Positions 7,253-10,196 of a stretch of DNA of 10,196 bases are shown in pieces. The stretch covers positions 1 through 10,196 of the forward strand of contig JAPDQM010000136.1 of NCBI GenBank assembly GCA_034505795.1, read 5' to 3'. The notes below the pieces were generated by a model. That model had not been told where the DNA came from. It saw nothing but the letters and a program-made list of their open reading frames with translations, and made no database searches. Every line of letters starts with the position of its first letter. Within the stretch, counting starts at the first letter, position 1. This stretch comes from Thermofontimicrobium_A sp034505795. Lineage in GTDB: Bacteria > Zhuqueibacterota > Zhuqueibacteria > Thermofontimicrobiales > Thermofontimicrobiaceae. The position numbers and the translations under genes were made by a program.

Positions 7253-8116
7253 TCAAAACTCCATCAAGTCCAAATAAAATTGAAAGTGATTGGGGAGATG
7301 ATAGCCGCGACTTTTTGCGAGCAGGTCAAGATAGAAGGTAGCGACATGTTTGACGCTCATGTTCACTGGTTCGGGGTCAATCATCTCATCAATTGTTTTC
7401 AGATAATGTTGGCAATGGTTGCAGGCATCGATCCGAACTGGTCGCTTGTCTGAGGGGAAAATCAGTTGGATCGCTTTGCGATCCTGGCTCAGACAGAAGG
7501 GGCATGTCATCTCGGGAAAAGGCCATGTGGTATCGCAATAGCGACACCATAGCCAGCGGTTATGGCTCTGTTCGTTGACTCTGGCCATCGAAGGATGATT
7601 GCCACAGATCGGACATGTTGGTTCGCGCCAATCGAAACGGGAGATTTTTTTGTTGAGAAATTCGGCGCAGAGTTCGACATACGGCGCACCGATTGCTTCA
7701 ACTACCTGTTGCATGAGAACTGCCGGAATATCATATTGGGTTGAGATCTCCATAACTTTCGAGGCGTCCCCCGATAGCAATGTCGACACCAGATCTCGCA
7801 GAGATACTTTACGCTTGTCATACAGCTCTTCCAGTCGCCGGATCGATTCCTTATAGCGATAAGAATAGTGTTTGATGATGGGAAAAATCAAATCAAACAC
7901 AAATTCGAGTGCCTTCTCATCGATGATAAAATCAGCGCTGGTGAGAACGGATTGGCGCTGCAGCAACCGATCAGCGATATTGATTTGATTTAGTTTTTCA
8001 AATGGCAATACCGCGATCAGATGTTCCATGCATTGAACATGAATTTTAAAAAGCTGCTCATGAAATTTTACATAAGTCCCAAAAACTTGCGGTGGACTTT
8101 CGATCTTCTCAATCAT
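7253..8116 (-). CDS. fdhE: FdhE-like formate dehydrogenase accessory protein
   Basis: FdhE is a cytoplasmic protein that helps activate respiratory formate dehydrogenase and binds metal through paired CxxC motifs (rubredoxin-like). From ATG 8116 (287 aa), four pairs are visible: CPIC (168/171), CRYC (191/194), CPFC (205/208) and CNHC (232/235), with RWLWCRYCDTTWPF matching the family's C-terminal pattern. The N-terminal two-thirds is helical. E. coli FdhE is 309 aa, so this length fits. The start is uncertain: in-frame ATG 8200 and TTG 8215 would add 28 or 33 residues, but they lie within or just before a strong hairpin and lack ribosome sites. ATG 8116 has a GGA 6 nt upstream. No formate dehydrogenase gene lies in the window. 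A small gene follows 4 nt after the stop. Confidence 0.82.
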   Translation of the reverse strand: MIEKIESPPQVFGTYVKFHEQLFKIHVQCMEHLIAVLPFEKLNQINIADRLLQRQSVLTSADFIIDEKALEFVFDLIFPIIKHYSYRYKESIRRLEELYDKRKVSLRDLVSTLLSGDASKVMEISTQYDIPAVLMQQVVEAIGAPYVELCAEFLNKKISRFDWREPTCPICGNHPSMARVNEQSHNRWLWCRYCDTTWPFPEMTCPFCLSQDRKAIQLIFPSDKRPVRIDACNHCQHYLKTIDEMIDPEPVNMSVKHVATFYLDLLAKSRGYHLPNHFQFYLDLMEF

Positions 8117-8180
8117 CCAGGTTCCAGTGCTAATGATGCAGTGCAAATTTTGATTATCAAATGATGAGTCAATGATTATG

Positions 8181-8211
8181 GATGCTTCGGCAAATGTCAT
8201 GCCGAAGCATC
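8181..8211. repeat. Perfect 12-bp inverted repeat between pgk and fdhE
   Basis: GATGCTTCGGCA (8181-8192) and TGCCGAAGCATC (8200-8211) are exact reverse complements around a 7-nt loop. On the minus-strand transcript it begins 31 nt after the pgk stop. No U-run follows, so it is not a standard terminator. It could stabilise the pgk mRNA 3' end or limit read-through into fdhE. The first arm can instead fold as AUGC-UUCG-GCAU, an exceptionally stable type of tetraloop hairpin. Confidence 0.75.
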
Positions 8212-8242
8212 GCAAAAGACCATATTATTTTTAATGAGCGAG

Positions 8243-9439
8243 CTATTTGTTCGTTAGCGCTTCGATCCCTGGCAACTTCAAGCCGCTGAGGAACTCCAGC
8301 GAGGCACCGCCGCCGGTGGAAACATGCGTTATCTTTTCTGCGACCCCAGCTTTTTCCAGCGCGGCTACCGAATCGCCACCACCCACGACGGTAATCGCCC
8401 CCTGCTGGCTAATATCCGCCATGGTTTTGGCGATCGCCACGGTACCATTGGCAAATTTATCAATCTCGAAGATGCCCATGGGACCATTCCAGACAACAGT
8501 GCGGGCGGTCTTCAACACTTCGTTGAACGCCTTCAACGTTTTGGGGCCAATATCTACACCAGCCCAGCCCTCAGGAATTTGTTGATCGGCTGTTACCTGA
8601 GTTTCGGCAGCTTCATTTACATCGGAGGCAACGAGATGATCTACCGGCAACATAAAATTGACTTTTTGATGCTTGACCTTTTGCAATACGCCTTGCGCCA
8701 GCTCGACCTTATCGGCTTCCAGTAATGATTTGCCAATATTGATGTCTTTGGCTTTGAGAAAGGTGTAAGTCATGCCTCCGCCGATCAACAGCGCGTCCAC
8801 TTTGGATAGCAGATTGTCGATGACGTCGATTTTGCCGGATATTTTCGCGCCGCCAAGAATAGCTACGAACGGCCGTCGGGGATTATCCAATGCCTCACCC
8901 AGATATTTCAATTCCTTTTGCATGAGATAACCTGCGGCGCATTGCTTGAAAAATTTGGTTACGCCCTCGGTAGAAGCATGAGCGCGGTGAGCCGTGCCAA
9001 ACGCGTCATTGATATAGACATCACCCAGACGGGCTAATTTTTGGGCGAAATCCGGATCGTTGCCCTCTTCTTCTTTATAGAACCGGAGGTTTTCCAGCAG
9101 CAGCACCTGGCCATTTTGCAGTGCCTTCGCGGCCTGTTCTACTGCACTGCCGATACAGTCGGTTACATATTTAACTTCCTGGCCCAATAGCCGTGACAGA
9201 TGTTTGGCCACGGGCGCCAGTCGCATGGATTCATTTACTTTGCCTTTGGGTCGACCCAGATGAGACATCAAAATCGCCCGACCGCCAGATTTGATGATTT
9301 TCTGGATGGTAGGCAGGGATTCCCGAATTCGCGTATCATCAGCTACTTCCAATTGCTCGGTTAATGGGACATTGAAATCCACTCGCACCAATACTCGTTG
9401 GTTTTTCAAATTCAAATCATCAATTGTTAATTTTGCCAT
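8243..9439 (-). CDS. pgk: Phosphoglycerate kinase
   Basis: Pgk transfers the acyl phosphate of 1,3-bisphosphoglycerate to ADP in cytoplasmic glycolysis, and runs in reverse in gluconeogenesis. The 398-aa product has the usual length and all hallmarks: RVDFNVPL with substrate-binding D21 and N23, R37, SHLGRPKG (59-66), the ENLRFYKEEE and NDAFGTAHRAHAS blocks, GGAKISGK, VVWNGPMGIFE, the nucleotide-binding GGGDSVAALEKAG and the C-terminal STGGGASLEFL. The start at 9439 (MAKLTIDDL) is fixed by the strong AGAAGGAG ribosome site 10 nt upstream; an in-frame ATG at 9463 lies upstream of that site and is not used. No other glycolytic gene is next to it here. It may be co-transcribed with fdhE, 126 bp downstream. 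Confidence 0.97.
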   Translation of the reverse strand: MAKLTIDDLNLKNQRVLVRVDFNVPLTEQLEVADDTRIRESLPTIQKIIKSGGRAILMSHLGRPKGKVNESMRLAPVAKHLSRLLGQEVKYVTDCIGSAVEQAAKALQNGQVLLLENLRFYKEEEGNDPDFAQKLARLGDVYINDAFGTAHRAHASTEGVTKFFKQCAAGYLMQKELKYLGEALDNPRRPFVAILGGAKISGKIDVIDNLLSKVDALLIGGGMTYTFLKAKDINIGKSLLEADKVELAQGVLQKVKHQKVNFMLPVDHLVASDVNEAAETQVTADQQIPEGWAGVDIGPKTLKAFNEVLKTARTVVWNGPMGIFEIDKFANGTVAIAKTMADISQQGAITVVGGGDSVAALEKAGVAEKITHVSTGGGASLEFLSGLKLPGIEALTNK

Positions 9440-9449
9440 GTTACCAATT

Positions 9450-9457
9450 CTCCTTCT
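9450..9457 (-). promoter_or_regulatory. Ribosome binding site that decides the pgk start
   Basis: On the minus strand AGAAGGAG (9457-9450) lies 10 nt before ATG 9439. It makes that codon the pgk start instead of the in-frame ATG at 9463. Confidence 0.8.
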
Positions 9458-9463
9458 CAACAT

Positions 9464-9868
9464 AAACTATGATGTCCAATTTACAAAAGATTTTATCCGT
9501 TTCCAATCAGCAGAGCCTTAGCCGCTACCATCAGCCCTGATCAGGACGATAACCCCGCCTTCGTGACAAGGACAGAAGTCGTCGCGAAATAATCGCCAAT
9601 TTGATCTTCCGTCGCTCTCTCGCGCCAAAGTAATGCATCAAGCTTCCCTTGCGGTCACCATCGTGGCCAACAAGGAGCGGATTATCATCGCTAATCTGGT
9701 ATCTTTTGCCAGAAACAGCACCGAATTCTGTCAGCAATGCCTGGTAGAAATTTCGCCGGCTTGGTATCATCGTATCCTGACGTAATGAATCCCATGGTTC
9801 GCATCGCGCTCGCCATGTATCGGTCGCCAGAATTGAATGGGCAAATAGTAAAAAAGTTCCGCTGCTAT
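9464..9868. other. 405-bp stretch with no convincing gene, between the CoA-transferase stop and pgk
   Basis: It should hold the pgk promoter and leader. I see no strong -35/-10 pair; the AT-rich part just upstream of pgk (about 9464-9510) is the likeliest site. On the minus strand, three different frames give short protein-like stretches: 9864-9691 without an early start codon, 9770-9531 from an ATG, and a third frame near 9640-9540. None resembles a known family and none has a ribosome site. This may be chance or a decayed gene. There is no T-rich hairpin after the CoA-transferase stop. Confidence 0.5.
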
Positions 9869-10196
9869 TTATATCAACTTTTTCTCTTTGGCAAAGAAGG
9901 TCAATTCATCCCTGAATTTGGGGTGAGCAATGCTGATAAGCGCTTCAGCCCGGCGCCGCAGGCTTTTGCCGTGCAAGTAGGCGACGCCATATTCCGTAAC
10001 GACATAGTGAACATCCCCGCGGCTGGTGACCACGCCCGCGCCTTCCTGCAAATGGGGGACAATTTTGCTCACCTTTTCATCACGGGTGGTCGATGGTAGG
10101 GCAATGATTGGCTTGCCACCTTTAGAACGAGCCGCGCCTCGGATGAAGTCAACCTGTCCACCAAAACCAGAATAGATTCTGTAACCGATAGAATCC
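9869..10196 (-). CDS. Acetyl-CoA hydrolase / 4-hydroxybutyrate CoA-transferase family, C-terminal part (5' end outside window)
   Basis: The minus-strand frame is open from the window edge to TAA at 9871-9869, giving the last 108 residues. It contains the C-terminal domain pattern of this family: YSGFGGQVDFIRGAARSKGG, then KPIIALPSTTRDEKVSKIVP, VTSRGDVHYVVTEYGVAYLHG and LISIAHPKFRDEL. Members move CoA between acetate (or succinate, 4-hydroxybutyrate, butyrate) and acyl-CoA partners, or hydrolyse acetyl-CoA, in the cytoplasm. The catalytic Glu and first domain are outside the window, so the substrate cannot be chosen. A GTG at 10072 is internal and not the start. The gene ends with KEKKLI, 430 bp before the pgk start. 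Confidence 0.9.
   Translation of the reverse strand, partial: DSIGYRIYSGFGGQVDFIRGAARSKGGKPIIALPSTTRDEKVSKIVPHLQEGAGVVTSRGDVHYVVTEYGVAYLHGKSLRRRAEALISIAHPKFRDELTFFAKEKKLI

Noticed and set aside
8117..8215. Longer FdhE start at TTG 8215 or ATG 8200
   Set aside because: Both lie at or in a perfect hairpin without ribosome sites, and the added residues do not look like the family N-terminus. Not excluded.
9440..9463. Upstream ATG for pgk at 9463
   Set aside because: The strong AGAAGGAG site lies between it and ATG 9439, and the extra residues (LRRRIGN) are that site translated.
9531..9770. Minus-strand ATG reading frame of 79 codons
   Set aside because: No ribosome site, an Arg-rich low-complexity end, no recognisable family, and competing protein-like stretches in other frames. 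Not called as a gene.

Overview
The window looks like chromosomal DNA of a Gram-negative bacterium with moderate GC content. It is a housekeeping and cell-envelope region with no mobile elements, RNA genes or CRISPR array. Nothing in it fixes the taxon. The murJ start has an A-rich leader without a Shine-Dalgarno sequence, and a GCGTAGCGAAGCAATCTT-type palindromic repeat lies beside it. Together with the gene mix, these suggest (inference only) an uncultured lineage near the Calditrichota/KSB1 or wider FCB group.

Layout. Positions 1-363 (+) hold the 3' end of a DUF2961/GH172 glycosidase gene. Positions 364-580 carry an imperfect palindromic repeat whose right end may supply the -35 box of the murJ promoter. 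Positions 581-2158 (+) encode the lipid II flippase MurJ, which converges on a compact minus-strand operon. In transcription order that operon is a SAM hydrolase (DUF62; 6884-6093), an EGY-like site-2 protease of family M50 (6079-5201), an unrecognised 308-aa membrane-anchored protein (5189-4263) and a class A penicillin-binding protein (4248-2266). The gaps between these genes are only 11-14 bp.

Upstream, also on the minus strand, are phosphoglycerate kinase (9439-8243), an FdhE-like four-CxxC protein (start uncertain, ending at 7253) and a previously easy-to-miss 55-codon gene (7248-7081) that follows fdhE after 4 nt. A perfect 12-bp inverted repeat lies between pgk and fdhE. At the right edge, 10196-9869 (-) is the C-terminal part of an acetyl-CoA hydrolase / 4-hydroxybutyrate CoA-transferase. 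It is separated from pgk by about 400 bp with no convincing gene.

Functionally, MurJ and the bifunctional PBP form a peptidoglycan pair: MurJ flips lipid II and the PBP polymerises and cross-links it. They are encoded by convergent units. The unknown anchored protein sits between an intramembrane protease and the PBP, and is the best candidate here for undescribed biology. The second is the small gene coupled to fdhE. I saw no clear defence, secretion or biosynthetic system.
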